Origin: Bog-793 sp963761425
GTDB lineage: Bacteria; Actinomycetota; Acidimicrobiia; Acidimicrobiales; Bog-793
NCBI GenBank assembly: GCA_963761425.1
Contig: CAVXGQ010000001.1
Coordinates: forward strand, 1-26,596
Direction: 5' to 3'
DNA: 26,596 nt
The position numbers and the translations under genes are program-made. The notes beneath the pieces were generated by a model. It was not told the DNA's origin and searched no databases. It saw only the letters and a program-made list of their open reading frames with translations. Below are positions 9,701 to 17,080 of this stretch, piece by piece; position 1 is the first letter of the stretch, and each line of letters begins with the position of its first letter.

Positions 9701-10674
9701 CGACCTCGCAAGACTCCTCCGGCGCCTCGCCGACGGTGCTCACCGGGGGGGTGAGCGTCCAGACCGCGGGAGGACTGAGCAACGTGGCCACTTCCCCGCG
9801 GGCTGGAACCCTCACGGTGGCACGCCTGTCGCTCCTGGGTGGTTCGACGACGGGCGGGACGGAGCTCGAGATCACCGGCTCGGGGTTGGTCGCTACCCGG
9901 TTCGTCGTGTTCGTGAGCGAGCTGGAACCCTTCGAATTCGCCATCTCGACCGGCGCGGCGATCACCCACCTTGCCGCGGACGCATTGACGGTGAGAACTC
10001 CCGCCCACCCGGCCGGGCCGGTCGACGTCCTGCCGTGCTCGGCGACGGAGTGTGCGCTCTTCGACTCTTCGGTCGACACCTTCGTTTTCGTGGGGCCGGC
10101 CCAGCGGTCGCTCGTCGCGGCGTCTCCACTATCGGGACCAGCTTCCGGCGGGACCCGGGTGGTGCTGTTCGGCCGGGGCGTCGGGGACATCTGGGGCGTT
10201 TTGTTCGGCTCGGCCGGCTCGGGCCCAGTGGTGCCGGTATCCGGGTACCCGCGGCAGGACCCCTACCTGGCTGAGGTGCGCACCCCGCCGGGCACCGCCG
10301 GGAGGCGGGTCGCCATCACGACCCTGGTGTCCGGTCACCGCACGGCCTCGCTGGCGAATGCCTCCTACCACTACCTGCCGAGCGCCCCAAGTCCGCCCCG
10401 ATTGGTCCGTTTTGTGCGAACGGGCTCGGTGGTGGTGCTTCACTGGGAGACCCCCGCCAGCGACGGTGGCTCCCGGATCGTGTCCTATTCGGTGGCCGCG
10501 TCGACACCCGGCGCGGCCACGCGTCGGTGGCGGTTCGGACCCCGGGTCCGCACCGCGCGGCTGACCGGGATCGTGCCCGGACACCCCTATGAGTTCGTGG
10601 TCCGGGCGTCGAACGCGCCACACGGGTGGGGGTCGCCCTCGGTCGTTCTGGCGAACGCCACCGAGACGGGCTAA
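6787..10674 (+). CDS. secreted sedolisin (S53 serine-carboxyl protease) with TIG and Fn3 tail
   Basis: An exported protease of 1,295 residues; family members act in acid. Residue numbers here count from the upstream ATG at 6772. A signal or anchor helix lies at 37-58. An activation prodomain spans about 90-230. The catalytic domain is about 270-670. Glu345 and Asp349 (GEAVIDLE) are the E..D pair. Asp431 in SSGDTGS is the oxyanion acid, and Ser570 in GGTSISAP is the nucleophile. NDI (621-623) and GPGYD (640-644) are the calcium site. All key residues are present. Then follow five TIG/IPT-like beta domains, at about 681-779, 790-880, 918-1012, 1018-1107 and 1112-1202. A C-terminal Fn3-like domain (1204-1297) closes the protein. 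TTG at 6787 is preferred because AGGAG lies 5 bases upstream; ATG 6772 has none. The long tail probably binds a surface or polymer. Confidence 0.93.
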   Translation: MSLSAQTSGAGRSGTGSGGALLRRVTRHPGRTIGCLVLFLLLSPLAVPASGVSPPVARAIPRAMSLVAIGKVPSRPPGAQRAGLLSRARVISFDLALRPRHPEALSSYAEAVSTPGSPLYHRYLTPARFAAEFGPTTASTTAVERALRESRLRVGAVSTNGLMVSVTGTVSEVDAAFHTRLVAYRLAKGGTGWAPTTAPRLPRWMAHVVSGVLGLDNLVVPHSFMLRSRHERSAAGTDAITSTAVKRERGTPQACAAASATAAANNGWTEDEVAKAYGLTGLYAAGGLGAGQTIGVLELEPFLASDIATFDECFFGPGHTTVIRTIPVDGFDLHGAGTGEAVIDLETLAALAPKARLDVYEAPNTSFGPIDAYNAMVSADQANILSTSWGACETSLQVSAPGTQQIENYIFEEAAAQGQTVFASSGDTGSDDCGGTQFSSTKPVRPYVSVDDPASQPYVVGVGGTSLRSDTPPLGSDGERVWNDGASGGGTGGGVSNSWASPVWQAQSGVRGIGDAVNRLVPDVSSAADEDRGLTFYSASFESSSGSSPGLPVSSSGWSTIGGTSISAPTWAAIVADIASGGACSTLPVTAGGHDLGFVAPELYAVAASSYATSFNDITIGNNDVFDLGLGYEAGPGYDLASGLGSPIVTDPSGGGLATELCAVATASGVALPTPLVTGVAPGYGPTSGGNAVTLTGTGFSAPGTTVHVEFGTSVAAIDTVSPTAITVTTPPSDLPPGTAAVGAAGSVEISVTVTGGSGEATSPTTLASLYHYVAENASSLAAPSVAAIGPSAGNVRGGHTVTIWGSGFAAGGAPSVRFGGVASSRVTVVHNDEIRARVPAESPATACATGASFDASTVCQVQVVVATAEGSSATESILPAQVGRIHFDPLGVIEPKRGTEEAPAATEYDYVPTPRVTLVVAGRSSASPVRIFGSGFSALSLDWVNLGSATSVESEQTKIDYVTPTSIVVTPTSQDSSGASPTVLTGGVSVQTAGGLSNVATSPRAGTLTVARLSLLGGSTTGGTELEITGSGLVATRFVVFVSELEPFEFAISTGAAITHLAADALTVRTPAHPAGPVDVLPCSATECALFDSSVDTFVFVGPAQRSLVAASPLSGPASGGTRVVLFGRGVGDIWGVLFGSAGSGPVVPVSGYPRQDPYLAEVRTPPGTAGRRVAITTLVSGHRTASLANASYHYLPSAPSPPRLVRFVRTGSVVVLHWETPASDGGSRIVSYSVAASTPGAATRRWRFGPRVRTARLTGIVPGHPYEFVVRASNAPHGWGSPSVVLANATETG

Positions 10675-10764
10675 GGCCGCGGCTGCGATCCGACGCCGAC
10701 GGTCGTGACCTGGCCGGGTGGGCGATGGCGCGCCGAGCAAGCCATTGCGCCCGGCAGGTAAGCG

Positions 10765-10786
10765 GGCTGGTCGCGAGCCTTTTTTG
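10765..10786 (+). terminator. possible intrinsic terminator after the sedolisin gene
   Basis: GGCT (10765-10768) and AGCC (10776-10779) form a short stem followed at once by a run of seven T. It lies 91 bases after the sedolisin stop. The stem is only 4-5 bp, so termination strength is doubtful, but this T-run is unusual in such GC-rich DNA. Confidence 0.4.
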
Positions 10787-10918
10787 TCCAGGCGGGCACG
10801 GTGGGCGATCGGAGCGAGGCCAGGCCGCGGCGGTACACTGCCGTCGCTTCGAGACCAGTCGACGCGATGATCGGTGTGAAGAAGTCCGGGCCGGTCAGAT
10901 AGAGAGGATGAGTCTTCG

Positions 10919-11674
10919 ATGCCAGACGAGCTCTGCTCCGAGGTCATTACGGTGCCCGGTCACCACGGAGATCCGATCGAGGCGTACTTCACCCGTCCGG
11001 TCGGCGCCGGGTCGCGCCCCGGGGTAGTCGTGATCCACCACATGCCGGGTTGGGACGAGTGGACCCGTACCGTCACCTTCAAGCTCGCCCTCCACGGTTT
11101 CGCCGCGATCGCGCCCCATCTCTACTCACGTCTCGGTCCGGGTCGTTGGGACGACCTCGCGGCGGCCGCCCGGGCGCAAGGTGGCGTTTCCGACGCGCAG
11201 GTCGTCGGGGACGTCGAAGGGTCGGCCGCCTTTCTACGTTCCCGACCCGATTCGAACGGCAAGGTCGGTGTGATCGGGTTCTGCTCGGGGGGTCGCCACG
11301 CCTACCTCGCGGCCTGCACGAGCACCGCCCTCGACGCGGCCGTGGACTGCTGGGGCGGGCGGGTCGTCATGCCGCCCGAGGAACTGAACCCGCTGCAGCC
11401 GGTTTCACCGTTCGAACTGACCGGGGACCTGCACTGTCCGATCCTCGGCATTTTCGGCAATGACGACCAGTTCCCGACGCCCGCCGAGGTCGACCAGATC
11501 GAGTCCGAGCTGCGCCGACAAGGCAAGGACTACGAGTTTCACCGTTACGACGGGGCCGGACATGGCTTTTTCGCGACCGACCGAGCTTCCTACCGACCGG
11601 AGCAGGCGATCGACGGGTGGGACAAGGTCTTCGCCTTCTACCGGGCCCGCCTCGGCGGGCCCGAGGGGACCTGA
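10919..11674 (+). CDS. dienelactone-hydrolase-family alpha/beta hydrolase
   Basis: A cytoplasmic hydrolase of 251 residues, close to the family's usual length. The nucleophile is Cys122 in the elbow GFCSGG, with Asp182 (GNDD) and His215 (GAGHGF) completing the Cys-Asp-His triad typical of carboxymethylenebutenolidase. The N-terminal VVVIHHMPGWDEW provides the oxyanion strand. Dienelactone hydrolases open the lactone ring in chlorocatechol breakdown, but no other aromatic-degradation gene is nearby, so the true substrate is open. GAGAGG lies about 11 bases before the ATG. The DUF6295-like gene follows 32 bases after the stop and is likely co-transcribed. Confidence 0.92.
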   Translation: MPDELCSEVITVPGHHGDPIEAYFTRPVGAGSRPGVVVIHHMPGWDEWTRTVTFKLALHGFAAIAPHLYSRLGPGRWDDLAAAARAQGGVSDAQVVGDVEGSAAFLRSRPDSNGKVGVIGFCSGGRHAYLAACTSTALDAAVDCWGGRVVMPPEELNPLQPVSPFELTGDLHCPILGIFGNDDQFPTPAEVDQIESELRRQGKDYEFHRYDGAGHGFFATDRASYRPEQAIDGWDKVFAFYRARLGGPEGT

Positions 11675-11706
11675 TCGAACGGGAGCCAAAGACCAAGGGG
11701 GGGAGC

Positions 11707-11991
11707 ATGTGCACCTGGACGGGCCAGCGTCTCGCCGTCGACGGCCACGGGAAGGGCCCGGAAGAGTGGATCCGGGTCAAGTCGGCCGCGGTTTACTACA
11801 ACCATCCGGCCCAGGGGACCCGGGACCACGTCGTCGTGATCGATTTCTGGGGGGACCTCGGGCCGCCGTCGGCACGTGTCGCCCTGGAGTTGAGCGCGGC
11901 CTCGGCGGCCGAACTCGCCCGGGCGATCGGCCGGGCGTTGGCAAGTCCCCAGGCGCGGCAGGATCTGGCGGCGATGACGGCGAAGCTCTGA
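11707..11991 (+). CDS. small DUF6295-like protein
   Basis: A 94-residue soluble protein with no membrane segment. It begins MCTWTGQRLAVDGHGKG and continues through VYYNHPAQGTRDHVVVIDF and SARVALELSAASAAEL. From memory this matches the small actinobacterial DUF6295 family, whose members start MCTY and have a similar middle, and whose function is unknown. A GGGGGGAG ribosome site sits directly before the ATG. The frame is open further upstream into the hydrolase gene, but that would lose the ribosome site. It is probably in one operon with the hydrolase. Confidence 0.8.
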   Translation: MCTWTGQRLAVDGHGKGPEEWIRVKSAAVYYNHPAQGTRDHVVVIDFWGDLGPPSARVALELSAASAAELARAIGRALASPQARQDLAAMTAKL

Positions 11992-12036
11992 CCGCGTCGT
12001 TTTCTTTGGGCGGGTGCCGCGGGGGATCGTTCCGGC

Positions 12037-12474
12037 TCAGTGGCGGACGACGACGACCGGGCAGCTGGCGTGGCACACCAGGTGCTCGCTCACCGACCCG
12101 ATGAGAAGCCCAGTGACCTCCCCGTGGCCGCGGCAGCCGACGACGAGGAGGCTGGCCTCGTGTGACATCTCGATGAGTGTCGCCGAGGCGTGGCCCTCCG
12201 CTACGACGCGCTCGATCGGGATCCTCGGGTCGTCCCCGAGCCCTTCGACGATGGCCTCGGCCTGCACCGAGCGGGCGTCCGCCTCGGGGTCGAAGTCTTC
12301 TGGGTAGGGAGGCGTCCAGCCCACCGTGGCCGGGAACTCCCAGGTGGTCACCACTCGGAGGGTCGCCCCGGTTAGTTCGGCCTGACGGGCGGCCCATCGC
12401 AGGGCGTTGACGGACGAGGGCGTCCCGTCGACCCCGACGAGCACAACGTCGCTGGTTGCCACCTCGTGATCCAC
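12037..12474 (-). CDS. universal stress protein, UspA family
   Basis: A 145-residue single USP domain, cytoplasmic. VLVGVDG near the start has Asp16, the adenine-binding position. Residues 113-127 match the ATP-binding pattern G-x2-G-x9-G-S (Gly113, Gly116, Gly126, Ser127), so this is the nucleotide-binding type. It ends CPVVVVRH, as usual for the family. The start is GTG at 12474, with a promoter placed so that transcription would begin on that codon. The gene converges with the DUF6295-like gene 45 bases away and diverges from the ABC exporter. Such proteins usually serve dormancy, hypoxia or general stress. Confidence 0.92.
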   Translation of the reverse strand: MDHEVATSDVVLVGVDGTPSSVNALRWAARQAELTGATLRVVTTWEFPATVGWTPPYPEDFDPEADARSVQAEAIVEGLGDDPRIPIERVVAEGHASATLIEMSHEASLLVVGCRGHGEVTGLLIGSVSEHLVCHASCPVVVVRH

Positions 12475-12480
12475 GCCCTA

Positions 12481-12509
12481 CCTATACACCTGTTGGCGGC
12501 GCGACCCAA
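12481..12509 (-). promoter_or_regulatory. promoter for a leaderless usp transcript
   Basis: On the minus strand a -35 box TTGGGT (12504-12509) is followed by a 17-base spacer and a -10 box TATAGG (12481-12486). Six bases separate the -10 box from the GTG start codon, so the expected transcription start coincides with the first base of the start codon. There is no ribosome site. The spacing is ideal, which makes this one of the most convincing promoters in the window. Confidence 0.6.
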
Positions 12510-12572
12510 GAGGCTGACGGCCCGTACGCCCTCTAGGGTCTGTGGCGACCGGACGCCTTTAGAGCAGGTCAA

Positions 12573-13460
12573 ATGGAACCCGTGATCACCACCGATCAGC
12601 TGAGCAAGCGCTTCGGGCGCACGATCGCCCTCGACCGCCTCACGCTCGAGGTGGACCGGGGCGAGGTGTTCGGATTCCTCGGTCCGAACGGCGCCGGCAA
12701 GACGACGACGGTGCGGCTGTTGCTCGGTCTGTTGAAACCGACCTCGGGAGGCGCCCGCGTTCTTGGTCTCGACGCCTGGGGCGATCCCACCCGCCTTCAC
12801 GCCCGCGTCGCCTATGTGCCGGGAGAATTCGCGATCTGGCCGCAGCTCACCGGGGGCGAGATGCTCGAGCTGCTCGGTTCGCTCCACGGATTCACTGATG
12901 ACGACTACCGAGATGAGCTGTGCGGGCGGTTCGATTTCGACCCCTCGAGGAGGGGGCGCTCCTACTCCAAGGGCAACCGCCAGAAGATCGCGGTGATCGC
13001 CGCGCTCATGACCAGGGCCGAGTTGTTCGTGTTGGACGAGCCGACCGCCGGGCTCGACCCGTTGATGGAGGCGACCTTCCGAACCTGCATCGGTGAGGCC
13101 CGCGAACGGGGTCAGAGCGTCTTCCTCTCGTCGCACATCCTGGCCGAGGTGGAGGCGCTATGCGATCGCATCGGCATCCTCCGCAGCGGGCGCCTGGTCG
13201 ACGTCGGCACGCTGGCGCAGCTGCGCCACCTCGAGACGCATACCGTCGAGATCCGGTTCGAAGGCGAGGTGCCCGACCTGGCGGCCGTCGACGGCGTGTC
13301 GAGCCTCGTTCGAACCGACCGATTGGTCCGCCTCGAAGTGCAGGGCAGTACGGCGCCCCTGTTGCGGGCCCTGGCGCCTTACGACGCGGTTTCGGTCGAG
13401 AGCCGGGAGCCGACCCTGGAAGAGGTGTTCCTCTCCCACTACGGGCCGGACGAGACGTGA
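12573..13460 (+). CDS. ABC-2 type exporter, ATP-binding subunit
   Basis: A 295-residue ATPase. Walker A is GPNGAGKTT (37-45) and the signature is YSKGNRQK (131-138), the form usual for drug and antibiotic exporters of this class. Walker B is LFVLDEPTAGLD (151-162), and SSHIL gives the switch histidine near residue 189. The C-terminal 80 residues are the accessory domain found in DrrA and CcmA-like proteins. A weak AGCAGG lies before the ATG. The last codons overlap the permease start in GTGA, so the two are translationally coupled. The substrate is unknown; export of a hydrophobic compound or antibiotic is the family's usual role. Confidence 0.93.
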   Translation: MEPVITTDQLSKRFGRTIALDRLTLEVDRGEVFGFLGPNGAGKTTTVRLLLGLLKPTSGGARVLGLDAWGDPTRLHARVAYVPGEFAIWPQLTGGEMLELLGSLHGFTDDDYRDELCGRFDFDPSRRGRSYSKGNRQKIAVIAALMTRAELFVLDEPTAGLDPLMEATFRTCIGEARERGQSVFLSSHILAEVEALCDRIGILRSGRLVDVGTLAQLRHLETHTVEIRFEGEVPDLAAVDGVSSLVRTDRLVRLEVQGSTAPLLRALAPYDAVSVESREPTLEEVFLSHYGPDET

Positions 13461-15061
13461 AGGCGGCAACGACCCCCTGGGTGCGGGCCTGGCGGCACTC
13501 TCTGCGCCTCCAGTGGCATCAGGCCGCCGCCTGGACCGCCGTGTTCGCGATCGCGGGTGCGGCAACCGCCAAGTCGTACGAGTCGGCGTATCCGACGGAG
13601 GCCTCGCGCCTGGCGCTCGTCCGGAGCGTTCAGGACAACTACGGCCTCCAGGGTCTCTACGGGGTTGCTCGCCATATCGACACGATCGGTGGCTTCACGA
13701 CCTGGCGAATGACGTGGATGCTCGGCTTGCTCGCCGGGGCCTGGGGATTGCTGTCAAGCACCCGGGTCCTGCGTGGCGAGGAGCAGGAGGGGCGCCGGGA
13801 ACTGGTCTTGTCCGGGGTGATCACGGCGGGTGGGGCGCTCCTGGCGGATCTCAGCGCTCTGGGGGCACTTTTCGTCGGCAGCTTCGTCATCTACGGCGCA
13901 ACGCTCACCGCGGTCGGGCTTCCGGCCGGGGGCGCCTTCGTGGTCGCCGGGGGCACCCTGGCCGTGGGTGCCTTCTTCGCGGGATTGGGAGCCATCACTT
14001 CGCAGATCTTCGCGGAGCGACGCCAGGCCATGGGTTGGGCTGGCGCGCTGCTCGGCATCTCGTTTCTCGTCCGCGTGCTGGCTGACGGGACCCGCACGCT
14101 CGGCTGGCTCCGCTGGGCGACCCCCCTCGGTTGGCTGGAGAACACGAGGCCGTTCGCGGGAACGAACCTTTTCGCGGGCATCCCGCTGATCGGCGGGGCG
14201 ATCGTGTTCGCCACCGCCGCTTGGCGTCTGACGGCCGTGCGGGACCTCGGCAACGGACTGGTTGCCGAACGCGACCGGAATCGTGTCCGTGCCCACCTCG
14301 TCGGTGGCATGGCCGGCTTCGCCGCGCTCACCGGACGGGGGGCGGTCATCGGCTGGTCGGCGGGCATCGGCCTGTACACGTTCGTCCTGGGACTGCTCAC
14401 CAAGGATGTGACGAGCGTCATCCGCCAACAGGTGGCCGTGCACAAGCTTCTCGGGCGTCTCGGGATCTTGAGCTTCGACCGACCTCAGGATCTGCTCGGG
14501 CTGATGTTCGTGTTCGTCGCCCTGCCGATCGCGCTGTTCGCGGTCATCCAGGTGGGCGCGGTCCGCGAGGAGGAGGCGAGCGGGCGACTCGACGCCATCC
14601 TCGTCCGCACCATCGGGCGGAGTCGCTGGGCACTCACCCGCCTGGTGGCGGTGCTGATCGGCGTGGTGCTGGTTGCGCTTGTCGCGGGGGCGCTCGCCTG
14701 GGTCGGCGCCGCGGTCCACGACACCGGGGTGCCACTTCCGTCGATGTTGACGGCAGCCCTCAACTGTCTGCCGGCGGCGGTCCTGTTCCTGGGCATCGGC
14801 GCCGCGGCGTTCGGCCTTCTTCCCCGTCACACCGCGGCGGTCGGGGTCGGAGCCGTCGTCGTCTCCTATCTCCTCGAGCTGGTCGGGGCGATCGCCAACG
14901 TTCCCGGCTGGGTGCTCGACCTGTCGGCTTTCCACCACGTCGCGCCGTCACCGGCCGCTCCGGTCGAGCTGGCGGCGGCCGTGGTGATGGTCGCGATCGG
15001 TCTTGGCGGCGTGCTGATCGGGACGGTGGCCTGGCGCCGACGCGACGTGGTGACCGCTTGA
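13457..15061 (+). CDS. ABC-2 type exporter, permease subunit
   Basis: A 534-residue membrane protein with about twelve hydrophobic segments in two similar halves. In each half a first helix is followed by a conserved cytoplasmic motif: RGEEQEGRRELVLSG and REEEASGRLDAILVR are clearly related. This E-E-x-G-R element is the coupling region of fused two-lobe permeases such as the COG3559 (exporter of polyketide antibiotics) group. The GTG start at 13457 overlaps the ATPase stop by four bases (GTGA). A frame open further upstream lies over the ATPase gene and is not real. Fusion of two permease lobes means one copy with two ATPases could form the complete transporter. Confidence 0.9.
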   Translation: MKAATTPWVRAWRHSLRLQWHQAAAWTAVFAIAGAATAKSYESAYPTEASRLALVRSVQDNYGLQGLYGVARHIDTIGGFTTWRMTWMLGLLAGAWGLLSSTRVLRGEEQEGRRELVLSGVITAGGALLADLSALGALFVGSFVIYGATLTAVGLPAGGAFVVAGGTLAVGAFFAGLGAITSQIFAERRQAMGWAGALLGISFLVRVLADGTRTLGWLRWATPLGWLENTRPFAGTNLFAGIPLIGGAIVFATAAWRLTAVRDLGNGLVAERDRNRVRAHLVGGMAGFAALTGRGAVIGWSAGIGLYTFVLGLLTKDVTSVIRQQVAVHKLLGRLGILSFDRPQDLLGLMFVFVALPIALFAVIQVGAVREEEASGRLDAILVRTIGRSRWALTRLVAVLIGVVLVALVAGALAWVGAAVHDTGVPLPSMLTAALNCLPAAVLFLGIGAAAFGLLPRHTAAVGVGAVVVSYLLELVGAIANVPGWVLDLSAFHHVAPSPAAPVELAAAVVMVAIGLGGVLIGTVAWRRRDVVTA

Positions 15062-15169
15062 ACCGGGCGCCTCTCCTCAGTCACCGCGGCGGGTCCTTGG
15101 CCGACCGGTAGTTGGTCTGCGGCGTGCTGGTCGGATCGGGGTCGGGTCGGGATCGTCCACTCGGAAGGT

Positions 15170-15193
15170 GAAACCCGCGATCTTCGGGGTTTC
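15170..15193. repeat. 7-bp inverted repeat downstream of the exporter
   Basis: GAAACCC (15170-15176) and GGGTTTC (15187-15193) are exact complements with a 10-base loop. The dyad lies 108 bases after the permease stop and 130 before dps. It could be a factor-dependent terminator or part of the dps control region. There is no T-run. Confidence 0.35.
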
Positions 15194-15287
15194 GGGGGCG
15201 GGTGCCGGCACTACGATGACCGTGTCTGGTGCCGTCGCCTCTGGTCGATCGTCCATCCGGATCGACGTTCACCGGGCATTGGTGGCG

Positions 15288-15319
15288 CCGGAGGGCCGGA
15301 GAACCTCCGGACGAGGAGG
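15288..15319 (+). promoter_or_regulatory. mutually exclusive hairpins over the dps ribosome site
   Basis: CCGGAGG (15288-15294) pairs perfectly with CCTCCGG (15304-15310), leaving the ribosome site GAGGAGG (15313-15319) free. The CCTCC part of the same arm (15304-15308) can instead pair with GGAGG (15315-15319) through a 6-base loop, which would hide the ribosome site. The ATG is at 15323. The pairing is seen; a switching role is an inference. Confidence 0.4.
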
Positions 15320-15322
15320 AAC

Positions 15323-15805
15323 ATGCCAAGCGTTGATGCGAGCATCGACATCGGGATTCCTGCAGAGGGGCGCGAGGAGATCGTGCGCCATCTGTCGAAG
15401 GTTCTCGGTGACACCTACACCTTGTACCTGAAGACGCACAACTACCACTGGAACGTGACAGGTCCGATGTTCCAGACCCTCCATCTCATGTTCGAGACGG
15501 AGTACAACGAGCTGGCGCTCGCCGTAGACGAGATCGCCGAGCGCATTCGGGCCCTCGGCGCCCCCGCCCCGGGCACCTTCCGCGAGTTCGGCCAGCTTTC
15601 CTCGATCTCCGAGGACACTGACTCGCCGGACGCCACCGAGATGATCCGACGCCTGGTCGCCGGGCAGGAAGCGGTGGTCCGGACGGCTCGCGCCGCGTTC
15701 GGTGTTGCCGAGAAGGCGAACGATCAGCCGACCGCGGATCTGCTCACCGAGCGCATGGAGGTCCACGAGAAGACGGCTTGGATGCTGAGGAGCCTGCTCC
15801 AGTAA
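15323..15805 (+). CDS. dps: Dps-family ferritin-like DNA-protection protein
   Basis: A 160-residue protein that would assemble into a twelve-subunit shell, oxidising Fe(II) with peroxide and storing it, often bound to DNA. The inter-subunit ferroxidase ligands are all present: His42 (in NYHWN), His54, Glu58, Asp69 and Glu73. The spacing matches E. coli His51, His63, Asp67, Asp78 and Glu82, with Glu replacing Asp at the third position. The N-terminus is short and not lysine-rich, so DNA binding is doubtful. A strong GAGGAGG site lies 3 bases before the ATG and can be masked by a hairpin. The gene is a single unit, with a possible terminator after it. Confidence 0.93.
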   Translation: MPSVDASIDIGIPAEGREEIVRHLSKVLGDTYTLYLKTHNYHWNVTGPMFQTLHLMFETEYNELALAVDEIAERIRALGAPAPGTFREFGQLSSISEDTDSPDATEMIRRLVAGQEAVVRTARAAFGVAEKANDQPTADLLTERMEVHEKTAWMLRSLLQ

Positions 15806-15811
15806 GGGTGG

Positions 15812-15867
15812 TCTGGCGGCAGTAGACGGCGCCTGTCGGACCCTTCCGAAATGTCCAGACCGCCAGA
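15812..15867 (+). terminator. possible terminator hairpin after dps
   Basis: TCTGGCGG (15812-15819) and CCGCCAGA (15860-15867) are an exact 8-bp inverted repeat enclosing 40 bases, starting 7 bases after the dps stop. It also lies between dps and the convergent yceI-like gene. The loop is long and no T-run follows, so this is a weak call. Confidence 0.35.
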
Positions 15868-15913
15868 TCCCCGCCGGGGCTGCCGACCAGGTCGAGACCC
15901 GCTGGCGAGCGAT

Positions 15914-16711
15914 TCAGTGCTTCGGGTGGATGGAAAGCGGCGGGATGGTTGTGGCTGGGAGCGTCACGACTCCCGGGCTGCCCGGGCTCGGCGTGGTCGT
16001 CGTCGTGGTTGACGGGACGGTGCCCTTCACCAGGTGGAGCAGGACTTCGAGGGTGCCTTGGCTGGCTGTCGTTACGAACCCGCCGATGCTCGGGTTCTGG
16101 ATGTGCCAGTCGGCGAAGACCACCGTCGCGTCCCCGAGCACGTAGATCGACGAGCCCGTCCATTCGGAGCTGATCGCGACTTCGAGCGGGTGGGTGACGC
16201 CGTGCATGGTCAGATCGCCCTCAGCCTCCACCTTGACGATGTGGCCCGCGTCCGGAAGACGCCCGAGCGGGATCGGTGAGGTGAGCACGAACCTGGCGGT
16301 CGGATAGCGGGCGACGTCCATGATCCGGCCGCGGAACTGGGCGTTGCGCTGGCTCTGGTCGCTGACCACCGTGGCGAGCGCCACCCTGAAACGGGCCGAG
16401 CGCAGGATCGATCCCTGAAGGACGAGGGCACCCGAGACGTCGGAGGTCCGGCCCACGGCGGTCGCGCTCTGGCCGAGCAGCACCTCCTGTACCCGGTAGC
16501 CGGCCTTGGATCCCGAGGTGACGCTCCAGGTTCCCGTCAACGAAGTCGTGCCGGCGGGCGATGGCCGGGCGCCGCCCGACTTGGGCAAGGTGAGCTTGGG
16601 TTTGGGGGGTCCTTCAATGAAGTGGATGTAGACGAAGGGTCCGGCGACCGCCAGCGCGACGAGGAGGATCACGCTGGCCGCTAGCCAGCGGAGCCAGCGA
16701 CGCCTCGCCAT
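15914..16711 (-). CDS. membrane-anchored YceI-family protein
   Basis: A 265-residue protein. MARRRWLRWLAASVILLVALAV gives a basic end and one membrane helix (about 8-28), so the rest should be outside the membrane. Residues 58-232 form the YceI lipocalin-like barrel: TGTWSVTSGSKAGYRV, DVSGALVLQGS, MDVARYPTARFVLTSP and GDLTMHGVTHPLEV are all typical. YceI proteins bind polyisoprenoid-type lipids. The tail after residue 233 is unusual: a run of six Thr, then Pro/Ser/Thr-rich sequence ending IHPKH. The ATG at 16711 is chosen because the basic and hydrophobic N-terminus starts there. The frame is open much further upstream without coding character. It converges with dps. Confidence 0.9.
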   Translation of the reverse strand: MARRRWLRWLAASVILLVALAVAGPFVYIHFIEGPPKPKLTLPKSGGARPSPAGTTSLTGTWSVTSGSKAGYRVQEVLLGQSATAVGRTSDVSGALVLQGSILRSARFRVALATVVSDQSQRNAQFRGRIMDVARYPTARFVLTSPIPLGRLPDAGHIVKVEAEGDLTMHGVTHPLEVAISSEWTGSSIYVLGDATVVFADWHIQNPSIGGFVTTASQGTLEVLLHLVKGTVPSTTTTTTPSPGSPGVVTLPATTIPPLSIHPKH

Positions 16712-16818
16712 CAGGCCCGCGGCCCGCGACCACGAGAGCCGCGGTTGAGGCCGCGGCTTGTCCGGTGGGCCGGGCGATGAGGAACTGCGTGGATGGGCAT
16801 CGCACCATGGAGATACGA

Positions 16819-16844
16819 GGGCCCAACCGTTTTGGATTGGGCCC
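16819..16844. repeat. 8-bp perfect inverted repeat with 10-base loop
   Basis: GGGCCCAA (16819-16826) and TTGGGCCC (16837-16844) are exact complements. The stem could extend by two CC/GG pairs if one A is bulged. It lies 108 bases upstream of the yceI-like start. A leader hairpin or operator is possible; the function is unknown. Confidence 0.45.
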
Positions 16845-17080
16845 ACGCCGTGGAAGCAAGAGTGGCAGTGGCGGCCCGCGGTGACCCGATCGGCTCCCAA
16901 GACTTCCCGCGCTACCGGCGCGTCGATCGGACCAGGAGCCCATCGACTCGACACACCTCTCCAGAGGCTCCCGCTTCCCGGTGGCGGTGCCTCTTTGGCG
17001 CCCGCCTCAGAGATCGCCTCGGACGGGAAGAGCGCGGGTGCGGTGAGCCGGCGTCGGAATTCTCGGTAGCTCGTGCACCG

